Assembly (NCBI RefSeq): GCF_003710815.1
Contig: NZ_RHHP01000005.1
Location: 1-64,000, forward strand
DNA length: 64,000 nt
Direction: 5' to 3'
DNA from: Brevibacillus centrosporus
GTDB lineage: Bacteria > Bacillota > Bacilli > Brevibacillales > Brevibacillaceae
Below the pieces are notes generated by a model. The model saw only the letters and a program-made list of their open reading frames with translations. It made no database searches and was not told where the DNA came from. Numbering within the stretch: position 1 is the stretch's first letter; every line of letters begins with the position of its first letter. A program made the translations under genes and the position numbers. This document shows positions 27,100 to 37,770 of this stretch, in pieces.

Positions 27100-28635
27100 A
27101 TGCGGACCATTGAGATTTTTGATACGACCCTGCGGGATGGAGAGCAGTCTCCTGGCGTCAATATCAGCACGAACGAAAAGGTGGAGATTGCCCTTCAACT
27201 AGAAAAGTTGGGCGTAACGAGGATCGAGGCAGGCTTTGCAGCTGCCTCCCCTGGTGACCAAAAGTCGGTGGCCGAAGTGGCGAAGCGGGTGAAAAACTCG
27301 ACTGTCGTAAGCCTGGCACGTGCCGTTAAAGACGACATGGATAAAGCATACGAAGCGCTTCGCGACGCGCAAAACGCATCCCTCCACGTCTTTCTTGCAA
27401 CATCTCCGATTCACCGTCAGTACAAGCTGAATATGAGCAAGGAGCAAGTGCTGGAGCGCGCTGTCGAAGCGGTCACCTACGCGAAAAAGTACTTCACAGA
27501 GGTACAATTTTCCGCAGAGGATGCGGCTCGTACAGAAATCGACTTTCTGGCACAGGTCGTCGAGGCGGTCATCAAGGCCGGCGCTACCACGGTCAATATT
27601 CCGGATACGGTTGGCTACATGACGCCAATCCAGTACGGACAGATCTTCAGTGACTTAAGACGCCTCGTACCGGCAACGGAAGGCATTCGCCTGAGCTGCC
27701 ACTGCCATGACGATCTGGGTATGGCGGTAGCCAACAGCCTTGCTGCTGTCGAAGCAGGAGCGACACAAGTAGAGGGAACCATCAACGGGATCGGCGAGCG
27801 TGCCGGTAACGCGGCCCTTGAAGAAGTCGCACTGGCTCTGGAAACGCGCAAGGATTACTACCAGGCGACGACCAAGCTTCATTTGAAAGAAATCGCACGT
27901 ACCAGCCAACTGGTCAGCCGTTTGACAGGGATGATCGTTCCGGGGAACAAAGCCGTTGTGGGAGCAAACGCTTTTGCACACGAATCTGGCATTCATCAGG
28001 ACGGCGTGCTGAAGGAAGTTACCACGTACGAGATCATCCGTCCAGAGTCGGTCGGCTTCAAGTCGAACAAACTGGTGCTCGGTAAACACTCGGGTCGCCA
28101 TGCGTTTAAAGAGAAGCTGATTGAGCTCGGCTACCATTTGGAGCAGGAAGAAGTAAACACAGCGTTTGCTGCCTTCAAGGTACTGTGCGACAAGAAAAAA
28201 GAAATCAGCGATGACGATATTCTCGCGCTGGTCGATACCAAAATGGTAAAAGGCCAGGAAGCCTTCCAGCTGGAATCTGTCCAGCTCACTTACGGAAACC
28301 TCTCCGTGCCAACAGCGAGTGTGCGGTTGATGTGCGCAGATGGCTCCGCGGTGGAAGAAGCAGCAGTCGGGAATGGCTCCGTCGATTCGATCTACAAAGC
28401 CATTGACCGTGCGACAGGCGAAGATGTGACGCTTGTTGACTACAAGATCCTTTCCGTTACACAAGGGAAGGACGCATTAGGTGAAGTGTTCGTCCGTCTG
28501 CAGCAGGGTGATCTCACGGTGACTGGCCGCGGTGTGAGCACAGACGTTTTGGAAGCGAGTGCGATCGCCTATGTACGTGCTATCAACAAGATTCTCGAGC
28601 GTCGGGGCGAATCCGTGCCAGTAGGTGTCAACTAA
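27100..28635 (+). CDS. leuA: 2-isopropylmalate synthase
   Basis: The 511-residue enzyme condenses acetyl-CoA with 2-oxoisovalerate, the first leucine step. The metal site and catalytic start are in [39 protein letters not shown] is the family signature, and [12 protein letters not shown] follows. The C-terminal LeuA dimer domain (residues about 390-511), which binds leucine for feedback control, is complete. GTGGAGGTG precedes the ATG. Confidence 0.96.
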   Translation: MRTIEIFDTTLRDGEQSPGVNISTNEKVEIALQLEKLGVTRIEAGFAAASPGDQKSVAEVAKRVKNSTVVSLARAVKDDMDKAYEALRDAQNASLHVFLATSPIHRQYKLNMSKEQVLERAVEAVTYAKKYFTEVQFSAEDAARTEIDFLAQVVEAVIKAGATTVNIPDTVGYMTPIQYGQIFSDLRRLVPATEGIRLSCHCHDDLGMAVANSLAAVEAGATQVEGTINGIGERAGNAALEEVALALETRKDYYQATTKLHLKEIARTSQLVSRLTGMIVPGNKAVVGANAFAHESGIHQDGVLKEVTTYEIIRPESVGFKSNKLVLGKHSGRHAFKEKLIELGYHLEQEEVNTAFAAFKVLCDKKKEISDDDILALVDTKMVKGQEAFQLESVQLTYGNLSVPTASVRLMCADGSAVEEAAVGNGSVDSIYKAIDRATGEDVTLVDYKILSVTQGKDALGEVFVRLQQGDLTVTGRGVSTDVLEASAIAYVRAINKILERRGESVPVGVN

Positions 28636-28716
28636 TAACCGCACTCCCCCTTTGGGTAGGATGAGGGAACCAGTAGAGAACGGAAACCATTACAGAATAG
28701 AAAAGCGGGATAGACG

Positions 28717-29811
28717 ATGAAAAAAGAGTATCGTATTGCCGTTCTTCCAGGAGACGGTATTGGACCGGAAATCATGCAGGAAGCGGTCAAAGTCCTCACT
28801 CTTGTAGGAGAACGCGAAGGAGTCACCTTTACGTGTGAAGAAGGCCGCATCGGTGGGATCGCCATCGATACGGACGGAACGCCGTTGCCGGAAGAAACGG
28901 TGAAGCTGGCAAAACAAGCAGATGCTGTATTGCTGGGAGCTGTTGGCGGGCCGAAATGGGATCAAAATCCAGGCCATTTGCGTCCAGAGACGGGTCTTTT
29001 GGGAATCCGCAAGGCGCTGGGACTGTTTGCAAACATCCGCCCAGCAACGATGCACAGCTCCCTGGTAGAAGCCTCCACGCTCAAGCCGGAAGTCGTATCG
29101 GGTGTGGATCTGATCGTCGTTCGTGAGCTGACAGGCGGTATCTATTTCGGAGAGAAAAAACGCTACGATGGCCCAAATGGGGAAGTAGCAGAAGATCAAT
29201 GCATTTATAATGAGGCAGAAATCGAGCGAATCATTCGCGTAGGCTTTGACATTGCTCGCAAGCGTCAAAAGCGCCTCGTTTCTGTTGACAAAGCAAACGT
29301 GCTGGAAAGCTCCCGCCTCTGGCGCAAAGTTGCTGAGCGTGTCGCTGCGGATTATCCAGATGTGGAGCTGTCGCACCAGCTGGTTGACTCGTGCGCGATG
29401 CAGCTGGTACGTGCACCGAAGCAGTTCGATGTCATTGTGACCGAGAACATGTTTGGGGACATTCTCAGTGACCAGGCAGCTATGTTGACCGGATCCATCG
29501 GTATGCTGTCCTCTGCAAGTCTGGCTGCAGGCAGCTTCGGGCTGTATGAGCCTGTTCACGGCTCTGCGCCTGACATCGCAGGAAAAGGAATTGCCAACCC
29601 GTTGGCAACCATCCTGTCTGTAGCGATGATGCTCCGTCTGTCCCTCGGGATGGATGAGGCAGCCAATGCAGTGGAAAATGCCGTCTGGTCGGTTCTGGAA
29701 GCTGGCCATCGTACAGGTGACATCGCCAGCGATCGCAGCAAAGCTATCGGCACAGTGGAGATGGGGCAACTGGTTCGCGACGAGCTGTCCAAAACTTGGG
29801 TACAGAAGTAA
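28717..29811 (+). CDS. leuB: 3-isopropylmalate dehydrogenase
   Basis: The 364-residue NAD-dependent enzyme oxidises and decarboxylates isopropylmalate. It contains [24 protein letters not shown], the [12 protein letters not shown] substrate loop and the metal-binding [21 protein letters not shown]. It is the final gene before a strong terminator. The isomerase genes leuC and leuD, which act between leuA and leuB products, are not adjacent, so they must lie elsewhere. Confidence 0.96.
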   Translation: MKKEYRIAVLPGDGIGPEIMQEAVKVLTLVGEREGVTFTCEEGRIGGIAIDTDGTPLPEETVKLAKQADAVLLGAVGGPKWDQNPGHLRPETGLLGIRKALGLFANIRPATMHSSLVEASTLKPEVVSGVDLIVVRELTGGIYFGEKKRYDGPNGEVAEDQCIYNEAEIERIIRVGFDIARKRQKRLVSVDKANVLESSRLWRKVAERVAADYPDVELSHQLVDSCAMQLVRAPKQFDVIVTENMFGDILSDQAAMLTGSIGMLSSASLAAGSFGLYEPVHGSAPDIAGKGIANPLATILSVAMMLRLSLGMDEAANAVENAVWSVLEAGHRTGDIASDRSKAIGTVEMGQLVRDELSKTWVQK

Positions 29812-29817
29812 GCAAGC

Positions 29818-29860
29818 AAACCCTGCCGTTTTCCCTTGGGATGAATGGCAGGGTTTTTGT
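29818..29860 (+). terminator. terminator of the ilv-leu operon
   Basis: AAACCCTGCC at 29818-29827 pairs with GGCAGGGTTT at 29847-29856 and runs into T residues. Confidence 0.88.
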
Positions 29861-29891
29861 TTGACCAAATAACTGTACTAAGTATTATAAT
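29861..29891 (+). promoter_or_regulatory. probable promoter of the sodium:solute symporter
   Basis: TTGACC at 29861-29866 is followed after 16 bases by TATTAT at 29883-29888, overlapping TATAAT at 29886-29891. It starts directly after the preceding terminator. Confidence 0.55.
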
Positions 29892-29926
29892 ATACTGTAG
29901 ATAGGTAATCTTGGAGGGAACATACT

Positions 29927-31342
29927 GTGGCTTCCATACCGTTTTTCATCTGTTTCTTACTCGTTCTGTTCCTCACGGTGATTGCCGGATTGGCAGCAAA
30001 ACGAAGAGTGAAGGAAACGAGTGATTTTACCAATGCGAGCGGCTCTTTGACGTCAGGGATGGTCGCGGGGGCATTGGTAGGCGGGTTTGTCGGCGGGACG
30101 TCGATCGTAGGTACGGGGGAGCTGGCCTTTTCGCATGGACTCACTTCGCTCTGGTTTACCTTGGGGGGCGGTGTTGCAGTGATCCTGCTAGGATTTACAG
30201 CGCAACGCTTTCGTCAAATGCAGGTGGAGACGCTGCCAGAGCTGATCGGGCTGCAGTATGGAGCACAGGCTCAGCTAGGGAGCAGCCTGTTTTTGTCACT
30301 GGGAATGTTTATTCAAGTGGTTGCGCAGATTCTCGCCGCTTTGCCGTTCGTCTCTGTCTTTTGGCAGACGAATCTGTCTGTGCTCGCTTTGATCCCATCG
30401 TTCTTGATCATCGCCTACGTCTTCGCTGGAGGATTTATGGGGGCAAGCCTAGTTGGCACAGTCAAGACCGTGATGCTCGTGGCGCTTTTGCTTGGGACGG
30501 GCGTTTGGCTTTGGGCCACTATCGATGGTGGGATGTACGTGAAATGGTGGCAGGAAGGGCGCTTTCAGCTTATTGTTCCGGAAGCGGGGATGGGATGGGC
30601 GCAAGGGTTATCCATGCTCATCGGAATCTTTTCCACCCAAGCCTACCTGCAGCCGATCTTTGCCAGCCGCAGCACGCGTGCGGCGAAAACGGGTGCGATC
30701 ACAGCGGGCTTCCTGATCATTCTGATTGGTATGGTTAGTGCGTGGATCGGGATGTTCATGCATGATGTTCACCCGGAACTGCTGCCACGCGAAGCGATTC
30801 CACAGTTTTTCCTGATGCATTCACCTGCTTGGCTGGCGGGTGCCGCCTATGCAATCATCCTGCTATCGGTCGTCATGACAGGAGCAGCTTTGACGCTCAG
30901 TATTGCAACGATTTTAAATAGGGACGTGCTCCAGCGCTATTCTACCCGATTTGTTGAAGAGACCCGAAAGCTGGCTGTATCAAGGCTTCTGATCCTGGCT
31001 GTTATCGGCATATCCTACGCGATTGTGTGCTGGGACGATCGAGGACAAATCCTGCATTGGGCATTCTTGGCCATGACCTTGCGAGGTGTGACGATATTTT
31101 TCCCCGTCATTTTTTACTTGTTCCGGATTTTGCCCGTTCAATCCAAGTGGGCAGTTGCCGCGATATGGGGAGCGCCGATCTTTTCCCTCGTATGGAGCGG
31201 ATGGTTCTTGCCGATCACCGGGATTGACCCGCTTGTCATCAGCGGCTTCTGGAGCGCTTTGGCACTGCTCATTGGCTGGTGGCTAGTGCGCAAAGAGCCG
31301 CGGCAAAATGACATGTCTCTCCGGCATGTGGATACACGGTAG
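29927..31342 (+). CDS. sodium:solute symporter family transporter
   Basis: A 471-residue integral membrane protein with about 12 to 13 hydrophobic segments, belonging to the SSS (LeuT-fold) family. Segment 2 contains GALVGGFVGGTSIVGTGELAF, typical of the unwound substrate-binding helix. The start is GTG after GGAGGGA. It forms a single-gene unit with its own promoter and terminator. The solute (for example proline, pantothenate or a carboxylate) cannot be assigned. Confidence 0.85.
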   Translation: MASIPFFICFLLVLFLTVIAGLAAKRRVKETSDFTNASGSLTSGMVAGALVGGFVGGTSIVGTGELAFSHGLTSLWFTLGGGVAVILLGFTAQRFRQMQVETLPELIGLQYGAQAQLGSSLFLSLGMFIQVVAQILAALPFVSVFWQTNLSVLALIPSFLIIAYVFAGGFMGASLVGTVKTVMLVALLLGTGVWLWATIDGGMYVKWWQEGRFQLIVPEAGMGWAQGLSMLIGIFSTQAYLQPIFASRSTRAAKTGAITAGFLIILIGMVSAWIGMFMHDVHPELLPREAIPQFFLMHSPAWLAGAAYAIILLSVVMTGAALTLSIATILNRDVLQRYSTRFVEETRKLAVSRLLILAVIGISYAIVCWDDRGQILHWAFLAMTLRGVTIFFPVIFYLFRILPVQSKWAVAAIWGAPIFSLVWSGWFLPITGIDPLVISGFWSALALLIGWWLVRKEPRQNDMSLRHVDTR

Positions 31343-31351
31343 TGGAAGAAA

Positions 31352-31397
31352 GCGAACCCCGTATTGCCTTTTTAGAAGGAAGTACGGGGTTTTTCGC
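31352..31397. terminator. terminator between convergent symporter and ktrB
   Basis: GCGAACCCCGTA at 31352-31363 pairs with TACGGGGTTTTTCGC at 31383-31397. Its position between convergent genes suggests action in both directions. Confidence 0.8.
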
Positions 31398-31403
31398 ACG
31401 ATT

Positions 31404-32750
31404 CTATCCAATTGTGATCTTGCCTTTTGGATAGCGGAAGTATTCCTTCTGCTTGCGTTGAGCCAGGGCAAAGGCGATCGTCAGTGGCCCCAACCTGCCT
31501 ACAAACATCGTCAGCACGATCAGAATCTTGCCAAAAGGCGATAGCTCAGGAGTTAAACCCATCGATAAGCCAGTAGTGGCAAAGGCAGAGGTGACTTCAA
31601 ACAATATCATCTGAAACGGTGCACTCGGTTCCGTAATGGCAAGGATCATCGTGACGGCGATCACGATGAATAGACCGATCATCGTAACAGTCAAAGACTT
31701 GTAGATCATGTGAGGCAGAATGCGCTGACGGAAGAAGATGACATCTTCCTTCCCTTTGATTTGGGCCACAACAGCCCCTATCAGCGTGGCAAAGGTGGTC
31801 GTCTTGATCCCGCCGCCGGTTGATCCGGGAGAAGCCCCGATAAACATCAGCAGAATGATGAGGAACAAGGAAGATTGATGCATATCGCCAATGCTGAGCG
31901 TATTGGAGCCGGCAGTCCGTGCCGTCACGGACTGATAGAGAGAACCGAGAACTTTACCTAGAATGGACAACGGCTGTAGCGTCTTTGGATTTGTGTATTC
32001 CAGTGCGAAAATCAGGACAGTTCCTAAGACGACGAGGAAAGCGGTCGTAGATAGAACGACTTTTGTATGCAAGGAAAGCCGGTGTGTATGGCGATAGTCA
32101 TAAACCTCGCTTACGACCATAAACCCGATCCCGCCTACGATGATCAGTGCGCAGACGACGAGTGTGACGAAGGGATCATCTACGTAGGCAGTCAGACTGG
32201 CGTAATCCCCCATCAAGTCAAAGCCGGCGTTGTTAAAGTTGGAGATCGCGTGGAAGAAGCCAAAGTAAATGGCTTTCCCCAAAGGAAAATCAAAAGCAAA
32301 GCGGATGGACAACAAGATCCCACCAATTAGCTCGGCTAAAGCAGTAAAGACAAGAATCATTTTTGCGAGCCGCACGACTCCTTCTATGGAAAGCTGGTTG
32401 AGCGATTCCTGCAGGATAAGGCGCTCACGTAAAGAGATTTTTTTTCGCATGAGTAAGGCAAAAAAAGTGGCGAGTGTCATAAATCCGAGTCCGCCGATTT
32501 GAATGAGCGAAAGAATGACGATCTGGCCAAAAACGGTAAAGGTAGTACCCGTATCTACGACTACCAGTCCGGTGACACAGGTAGCTGAAGTGGCGGTAAA
32601 CAAGGCATCCAGCCAATTTAGGCCTCTTCCATCCACGGTAGCAGAAGAGAGGGTTAATAAGAAGGAGCCGATCAGAATAATGAGAGCAAACCCGATGACA
32701 AGTGTCTTGGGCGGGTCCAGGCGAAGCTTCTCAACAACTTTCCGTATCAT
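31404..32750 (-). CDS. ktrB: potassium channel subunit of the Ktr uptake system
   Basis: The 448-residue membrane protein has the fourfold M1-P-M2 plan of Trk/Ktr proteins. Four pore loops with the selectivity glycine are visible: SATCVTGL, SNFNNAGFDL, ARTAGSN and FATTGLSM. I start at the ATG at 32750; the frame opens at a TTG at 32783 without a ribosome site. Its cytoplasmic gating partner KtrA is encoded far away at 44339, an arrangement also seen for ktrC/ktrD in Bacillus. Confidence 0.9.
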   Translation of the reverse strand: MIRKVVEKLRLDPPKTLVIGFALIILIGSFLLTLSSATVDGRGLNWLDALFTATSATCVTGLVVVDTGTTFTVFGQIVILSLIQIGGLGFMTLATFFALLMRKKISLRERLILQESLNQLSIEGVVRLAKMILVFTALAELIGGILLSIRFAFDFPLGKAIYFGFFHAISNFNNAGFDLMGDYASLTAYVDDPFVTLVVCALIIVGGIGFMVVSEVYDYRHTHRLSLHTKVVLSTTAFLVVLGTVLIFALEYTNPKTLQPLSILGKVLGSLYQSVTARTAGSNTLSIGDMHQSSLFLIILLMFIGASPGSTGGGIKTTTFATLIGAVVAQIKGKEDVIFFRQRILPHMIYKSLTVTMIGLFIVIAVTMILAITEPSAPFQMILFEVTSAFATTGLSMGLTPELSPFGKILIVLTMFVGRLGPLTIAFALAQRKQKEYFRYPKGKITIG

Positions 32751-32853
32751 AGTAGGGATGACCTCGACTTTTCGATGTTTCAAAGTAGGGACGATCTAGG
32801 CACTCGCTTCCATTTAGTATGGTAGGAATGCTTGGAAATATAACGAGATGCGT

Positions 32854-34296
32854 TTACCGGATCAAGGCTGCACCCAGACGATACAGCCAGTGCTTGAGCT
32901 CGCGTTCCTCCATAGGAGCGAGCGGGAAGCGCACGGCGGGGCGGCGCACGGTATCTTCCGGTTCATCGGCCACCCGAAAAGCGTGCCCGGGCGTGAGTTC
33001 CAGGCCTTCCTCCAGCAGCATGGCGACGATCCTGTCCTCACTTTCAGCCGCTCTGTCAGATGCTACTCCCCATTCGATCCACGTGTTTAAGCCTCCCGAA
33101 ATCGGATACATGCGGGCATGGGCAGGCAGGGAGTGACTCTGCTCCTCCCACAGACGTTGAAAACGGGAATGAAAAAGAGCACGCCTGTCAGCCAGGTACA
33201 CATCCGAAAACCACGGATCATCCAAGAGCTTGATCGCAGCCTCAACTACGACGAGAGAGGGCTCAGCACCAGTCATGGATACGATTTGACGGGATCTTTC
33301 CAGCTCTTCCTTGCTAAGATCAGCTGGCAGCAACAGGATACCGAGCTGCAGATCCCGTGCGAGTGTTTTGGACAAAGAGTGCAGGTAATAGACTTGGACG
33401 GAGATTTTCGCATCGATGGCCATCTGATACAGAGGAGTGCTGGGCTCTGAAAACCACAGATCTCCATAGTGGTCGTTTTCTACCATGCGCACGTTCTTTT
33501 GCGCGGCCCATTGCAGCAGCTCTTCCTTTCGCTGGTGCGAATAGCTGATCCCTGTAGGGAAGTGATAGTGCGGGTTGATAAGCAGCCAATTGGCAGGGTA
33601 ATGCTCATGCTCTTCGTCGAGCGCATGTATGGAGATGCCTTCCTCATCCATGCGAATGGGACGGACGGTAATGCCGCATTGACTGAGCAGCCGCAAAAAT
33701 ACCGGATAGCTGTATTCTTCGACGTAAACCACATCCCGAGGATTCATGACTCGCTGTGCCAGGAAAGCAAAGCCGCTGGTGCTGCGGTTAAACGACAGCA
33801 CGCGCTCCGGGAAATGGGGGAGTCCTCTGCGGCTCAAATGGTCCGCAAACACTTTTGCAGCATGAGCGAGCCGGACTTTCTTTTGGGCAGATGGCTCATC
33901 CAGCACGGCCAGACTGTCGTTAAAAGCACTGCGCAGCCGCTTTACCAGCTCTTCGCCAGGGCGGGGAGAAGAGTCGGCGAGCGAGGCGATCGGGATATCG
34001 GTGAGCGGCAGCCGGCTTTCCAGCCGAGCTTCCTTGGCTCTTTGCGTCAAATAGTAGCCTTTGCCGTGGACCGCTTCCAGCCAGCCTTCTTCAGCCAGAT
34101 GATCGTAGGCTTTTTTTACGGTTTCCAGCGAGCAGCCACTCACGGTTTTCATGTCGCGCAAGGAGATCAGCTGCTGCCCGTCTACGAGAAAAGCGCCGTG
34201 CAGGATCGCTGTCTGTAATTGTTCGGCAAGCTGTATGTACATGGGCGTGTGTGCCTGCTTGTGAAAGTGAAACGCGAAAAAAGGGCGGTTTGCCAT
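32854..34296 (-). CDS. MocR/GntR-type regulator with aminotransferase-like domain
   Basis: The 480-residue protein joins an N-terminal GntR winged helix (residues about 14-80) to a class I aminotransferase-like domain. The latter would bind pyridoxal phosphate; the lysine expected in YYLHSLSKTLARDLQLG is present. Such MocR proteins (PdxR, GabR, TauR) sense PLP and an amine. AAGGAGG precedes the ATG. The divergent neighbour is moaB, an unlikely target. The regulated gene is unknown. Confidence 0.88.
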   Translation of the reverse strand: MANRPFFAFHFHKQAHTPMYIQLAEQLQTAILHGAFLVDGQQLISLRDMKTVSGCSLETVKKAYDHLAEEGWLEAVHGKGYYLTQRAKEARLESRLPLTDIPIASLADSSPRPGEELVKRLRSAFNDSLAVLDEPSAQKKVRLAHAAKVFADHLSRRGLPHFPERVLSFNRSTSGFAFLAQRVMNPRDVVYVEEYSYPVFLRLLSQCGITVRPIRMDEEGISIHALDEEHEHYPANWLLINPHYHFPTGISYSHQRKEELLQWAAQKNVRMVENDHYGDLWFSEPSTPLYQMAIDAKISVQVYYLHSLSKTLARDLQLGILLLPADLSKEELERSRQIVSMTGAEPSLVVVEAAIKLLDDPWFSDVYLADRRALFHSRFQRLWEEQSHSLPAHARMYPISGGLNTWIEWGVASDRAAESEDRIVAMLLEEGLELTPGHAFRVADEPEDTVRRPAVRFPLAPMEERELKHWLYRLGAALIR

Positions 34297-34454
34297 TCGG
34301 CTGCGCCTCCTTGTCTGTCAAAAATAGCAGTCAAGAGAATTATATAGGAAAAGAAGCGGATGTAGGTAGCGAACAATTAGAAAAACTCCCGTTGCCATTC
34401 GCGCGCATGGTATGATAATCAAAGAGATTACGGATGGGAGCTGACAAAGCGGAC

Positions 34455-34961
34455 ATGAGTACGCAGGAACATAAAGCACTATCGCCCAAGCAGGTAACGT
34501 GCATGGTCATCACTGTCTCTGATACGAGAACAGAGGAGACGGACAAAAGTGGTCAGCTGATGAAAGCGCTGCTTGAAGAAGCGGGAAATGCTGTCGCTCT
34601 GTATCAAATCGTCAAGGACGAGCCTACTGAAGTACGCGCTGCTATCGAGAGCGGCATGAATCATGCTGACGTACAAGTGATCTTGTTAAACGGTGGAACA
34701 GGTATCTCACCGCGCGACAACACGTTTGAGGCCGTTTCTGCTTTGCTGGAAAAAGAGCTGCCAGGCTTTGGCGAGCTGTTTCGGATGCTGAGCTACACCG
34801 AAGACATCGGACCTGCCGCAATGCTCAGCAGAGCGATCGCAGGAACGAGAGCCGGCAAGGCGATCTTTTCCACACCGGGATCGACGGGAGCAGTTCGATT
34901 GGCGATGAGCAAGCTGATCGTACCCGAGCTTGGGCATGTGGTACGAGAGCTGAACCGCTAA
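34455..34961 (+). CDS. moaB: molybdenum cofactor biosynthesis protein MoaB/Mog
   Basis: The 168-residue protein has TVSDTRTEETDKSGQLM and the MPT-binding LNGGTGISPRDNTFEAV loop, then STPGSTGAVRLAM. It is expected to adenylate molybdopterin before metal insertion by MoeA. I start at 34455 because homologues begin MSxxEHK; an ATG at 34434 adds seven residues. It stands as a single gene 23 kb from the main cofactor island and supplies a step missing there. Confidence 0.92.
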   Translation: MSTQEHKALSPKQVTCMVITVSDTRTEETDKSGQLMKALLEEAGNAVALYQIVKDEPTEVRAAIESGMNHADVQVILLNGGTGISPRDNTFEAVSALLEKELPGFGELFRMLSYTEDIGPAAMLSRAIAGTRAGKAIFSTPGSTGAVRLAMSKLIVPELGHVVRELNR

Positions 34962-34974
34962 AAGATAGGGAGGG

Positions 34975-35010
34975 GGGCGACGTGGCGGTGCGCGCATGTT
35001 GCCCTTTTTT
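34975..35010 (+). terminator. terminator of moaB
   Basis: GGGCGACGTG at 34975-34984 pairs with CATGTTGCCC at 34995-35004 (with two G-U pairs), followed by six T residues. Confidence 0.85.
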
Positions 35011-35153
35011 CATGCAGGTTTTTCGCAGGGAGAATGGACGGGATTTGCCGTATTCTGTCCGCTTATGGTACTGTTACCAAAGGAATATGACTCATGCAGT
35101 CAAAATACAAGTCAAGGCATGAGCCAGATCGTGCAAGGAGAGTAGACAGAAAC

Positions 35154-36932
35154 ATGAATATCTTGTTATCGACGTTAAATGCAAAGTTTATCCATTCTTC
35201 ATTGGCCCTACGCTATTTGCGCAGCTATGCGCAGGCTTCCTTTCCAACAATTGAGCTGGTCGAATATACCATTAATGATGTGACGTTAAACATTGTGGCA
35301 GACATCTACAAGCGTGAGCCGGATGTAGTGGCGTTTTCCTGTTACATCTGGAATATCCGTGAAACGCTAGACGTTATTCGCAATCTGAAAAAGGTTTGCC
35401 CAGATGTACCTGTCATTTTAGGGGGACCTGAAGTCACGTACGACGCTGATTTTTGGATGAAAAAGCATCCCCAGATCGATGTCATTGCCATCGGTGAGGG
35501 GGAGCAGACCTTCCTGGAGCTATTGCAGGCATATCAGGAGGCGAAAGTGACGGGACAGCCTCCGCGCTTGCGGGACGTAGCCGGGATCGCCTATCGGGAC
35601 CAGGAGCACGTCCGTTTCTCCATGCCTCGTGCCCAGATCGAGGAGATGGATACCATTCCTTCTCCGTATCAGGATCATTTGGATGAGCTAAACAACCGGG
35701 TCGTGTATTTCGAAGCGTCCCGAGGCTGCCCGTTCAAATGTCAGTACTGCCTGTCGTCCATTGAAGACGGCGTTCGCTACTTCAGTCTGGAGCGGGTAAA
35801 GGAAGATTTGCTTCGCTTGATCAACCACGGGGTCAAGACGATCAAATTCGTTGACCGTACATTTAACATCAATAAAAAGTACGCATTGGAGATCTTTCAA
35901 TTTTTAATCGACAATCACAACGGCACGGTTTTTCAATTTGAAATTACCGCCGATATTTTGCGTGCGGATGTCCTCGACTTCTTGACCGAGAATGCCCCAC
36001 CGGGAGTTTTCCGTTTTGAGATCGGCGTACAGTCGACCAATGACGAGACGAACCGACTCGTTCAACGCATTCAGCGCTTTGACCGATTGTCTCGGACGGT
36101 TACGCAGATCAAAAACTCCGGCAAAATCGATCAGCATCTGGACTTGATCGCCGGATTGCCGGAAGAAGACTATCAGTCCTTCCGAAAAACGTTCAACGAT
36201 GTATTCGCCCTGCGGCCAGAAGAGCTCCAGCTGGGCTTTTTGAAAATGCTTCGCGGAACCGGTGTACGTGCGCGTGCAAAAGATCATGGCTACGTCTTCA
36301 TGGATGAATCCCCGTATGAGATTCTCGGGAACAACGTCCTGTCATTTGGCGACATGCAAAAAATCAAACGCGTAGAAGACGTACTTGAGAAATACTGGAA
36401 TGCCCATCGGATGGATCATACGCTGGAATGGTTGCTGGAGCACGTGTTCGATTCGCCGTTCGACTTCTTCCAGTCATTTGGCGACTACTGGGAATCAAAA
36501 GGCTGGAGCCGGATTGGACACCAGCTGGAGGATCTGTTCACCCGCCTGCAAAGCTTTTTGCAAACGCAGCAGGTGGAGAAGCTCGAGCATGTCATCAGCC
36601 TGATGAAATTCGACTTCCTGCACAACCAGAAGCATCGACCGCGCAAGCTTTGGTGGGAAGATGTCATGGAGAAGCAGGAGATGCAGGCTACATTCTCGGC
36701 GGTCTTTGAACAGAGGGACCAGCTGCGGGAAGACTTCGCTCGCCATGCTTCCTTAGAAAAAGATTATTTCAAGCATACGCTCACAGCTAAAGTATCCTTT
36801 GACATTGATACCTGGATTAAAACCGGAGACGTGATCGAGGGAGACTATACACTGGTCGTCTACTATCCATACGTGGAGGGCGAGCTCAATGCCTTTACGA
36901 TGGTAGATGCCAATACGATTGCAAGCGCATGA
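35154..36932 (+). CDS. B12-binding-domain radical SAM protein (DUF4080 type)
   Basis: The 592-residue protein has an N-terminal cobalamin-binding-like Rossmann domain (residues about 1-130; VILGGPEVTYD). A radical SAM barrel follows with the cluster motif ASRGCPFKCQYCLSS around residue 190. The C-terminal third resembles the DUF4080 region. The ATG at 35154 follows GGAGAG; the frame opens 60 bases earlier without support. Cobalamin-dependent radical SAM enzymes often methylate unreactive carbons. This lineage has no assigned substrate known to me. It overlaps the next gene by ATGA. Confidence 0.87.
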   Translation: MNILLSTLNAKFIHSSLALRYLRSYAQASFPTIELVEYTINDVTLNIVADIYKREPDVVAFSCYIWNIRETLDVIRNLKKVCPDVPVILGGPEVTYDADFWMKKHPQIDVIAIGEGEQTFLELLQAYQEAKVTGQPPRLRDVAGIAYRDQEHVRFSMPRAQIEEMDTIPSPYQDHLDELNNRVVYFEASRGCPFKCQYCLSSIEDGVRYFSLERVKEDLLRLINHGVKTIKFVDRTFNINKKYALEIFQFLIDNHNGTVFQFEITADILRADVLDFLTENAPPGVFRFEIGVQSTNDETNRLVQRIQRFDRLSRTVTQIKNSGKIDQHLDLIAGLPEEDYQSFRKTFNDVFALRPEELQLGFLKMLRGTGVRARAKDHGYVFMDESPYEILGNNVLSFGDMQKIKRVEDVLEKYWNAHRMDHTLEWLLEHVFDSPFDFFQSFGDYWESKGWSRIGHQLEDLFTRLQSFLQTQQVEKLEHVISLMKFDFLHNQKHRPRKLWWEDVMEKQEMQATFSAVFEQRDQLREDFARHASLEKDYFKHTLTAKVSFDIDTWIKTGDVIEGDYTLVVYYPYVEGELNAFTMVDANTIASA

Positions 36933-37600
36933 CAGCTATGATCCATCCATTTGTAGAGGAAGCTGTCCGTCTGTTCCAAGAGCATGCAAACCCGGAGCTT
37001 GCTGGGCCGATGAGAAAATATATGAAGGACCATTTTCCTTTCTTGGGGATCAAAGCTCCCGTGCGAAAAGAACTGAGCAAAAGACTGTTGAAAGAGCAGG
37101 GAATTCCGGACGACTGGGAGACGGTCGTCCGGCAGCTTTGGACGATGCCAGAGCGCGAGTTTCAATATGTGGCCATGGACCTGCTTGAAAAGGTGAAAAA
37201 AAGGCTCGAAGCGGGCCATTTGAGACTGGTGGAAGAGCTGATCACGACAAAATCCTGGTGGGACACCGTCGACTATTTGGCAGCTCATACCGTCGGGACT
37301 CTGTTTCGTCTGTTTCCTGCGCTGATCGCTTTGACAAATGAAAGATGGATCGCCAGCGGGAATCTGTGGCTGCAACGGACGACGATCCTGTTTCAGCTTT
37401 CTTACAAGGAAAAGACGGATCAGGAGCTGCTCTTCACCAACATTCGAATTTATAAAGACTCCCAGGAATTTTTCATCCAAAAAGCGATAGGCTGGTCATT
37501 AAGGGAGTATGCAAAAACGGATGCCGATGCGGTGATCCGTTTTGTCGAGAAGACGCCACTGGCGAGTCTGAGCAGAAGAGAAGCGCTCAAGCATTTCTAG
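36929..37600 (+). CDS. AlkD-like DNA alkylation repair protein
   Basis: The 223-residue, helix-rich protein matches the AlkC/AlkD HEAT-repeat glycosylase family: MRKYMKDHFPFLGIKAPVRK near the start, the WDTVDYLAAHTVGTL segment and WSLREYAKTDADAVIRF near the end. These enzymes remove bulky or cationic alkylated bases such as N7-alkylguanine without flipping them. The start overlaps the radical SAM stop (ATGA), so the two genes are translationally coupled, although no functional link is evident. Confidence 0.88.
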   Translation: MTAMIHPFVEEAVRLFQEHANPELAGPMRKYMKDHFPFLGIKAPVRKELSKRLLKEQGIPDDWETVVRQLWTMPEREFQYVAMDLLEKVKKRLEAGHLRLVEELITTKSWWDTVDYLAAHTVGTLFRLFPALIALTNERWIASGNLWLQRTTILFQLSYKEKTDQELLFTNIRIYKDSQEFFIQKAIGWSLREYAKTDADAVIRFVEKTPLASLSRREALKHF

Positions 37601-37770
37601 CTCGTAGACATATTTTCTTCGCTTGATAAAAAGAAGGCTTCTATTGCAAAATAGACGAGTACCTTTTTGGAGGATTGTTTCGTATTAGAAGGGGTAATGA
37701 TCGGAAGGACAATGATTCACATGCAATCCTAGAAACAGCCGCAAAGTGGCGAGGATAGGGGAAGTTGCTC

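Noticed and set aside
28690..29868. A 392-residue minus-strand open frame
   Set aside because: It is the antisense of leuB, whose motifs are complete.
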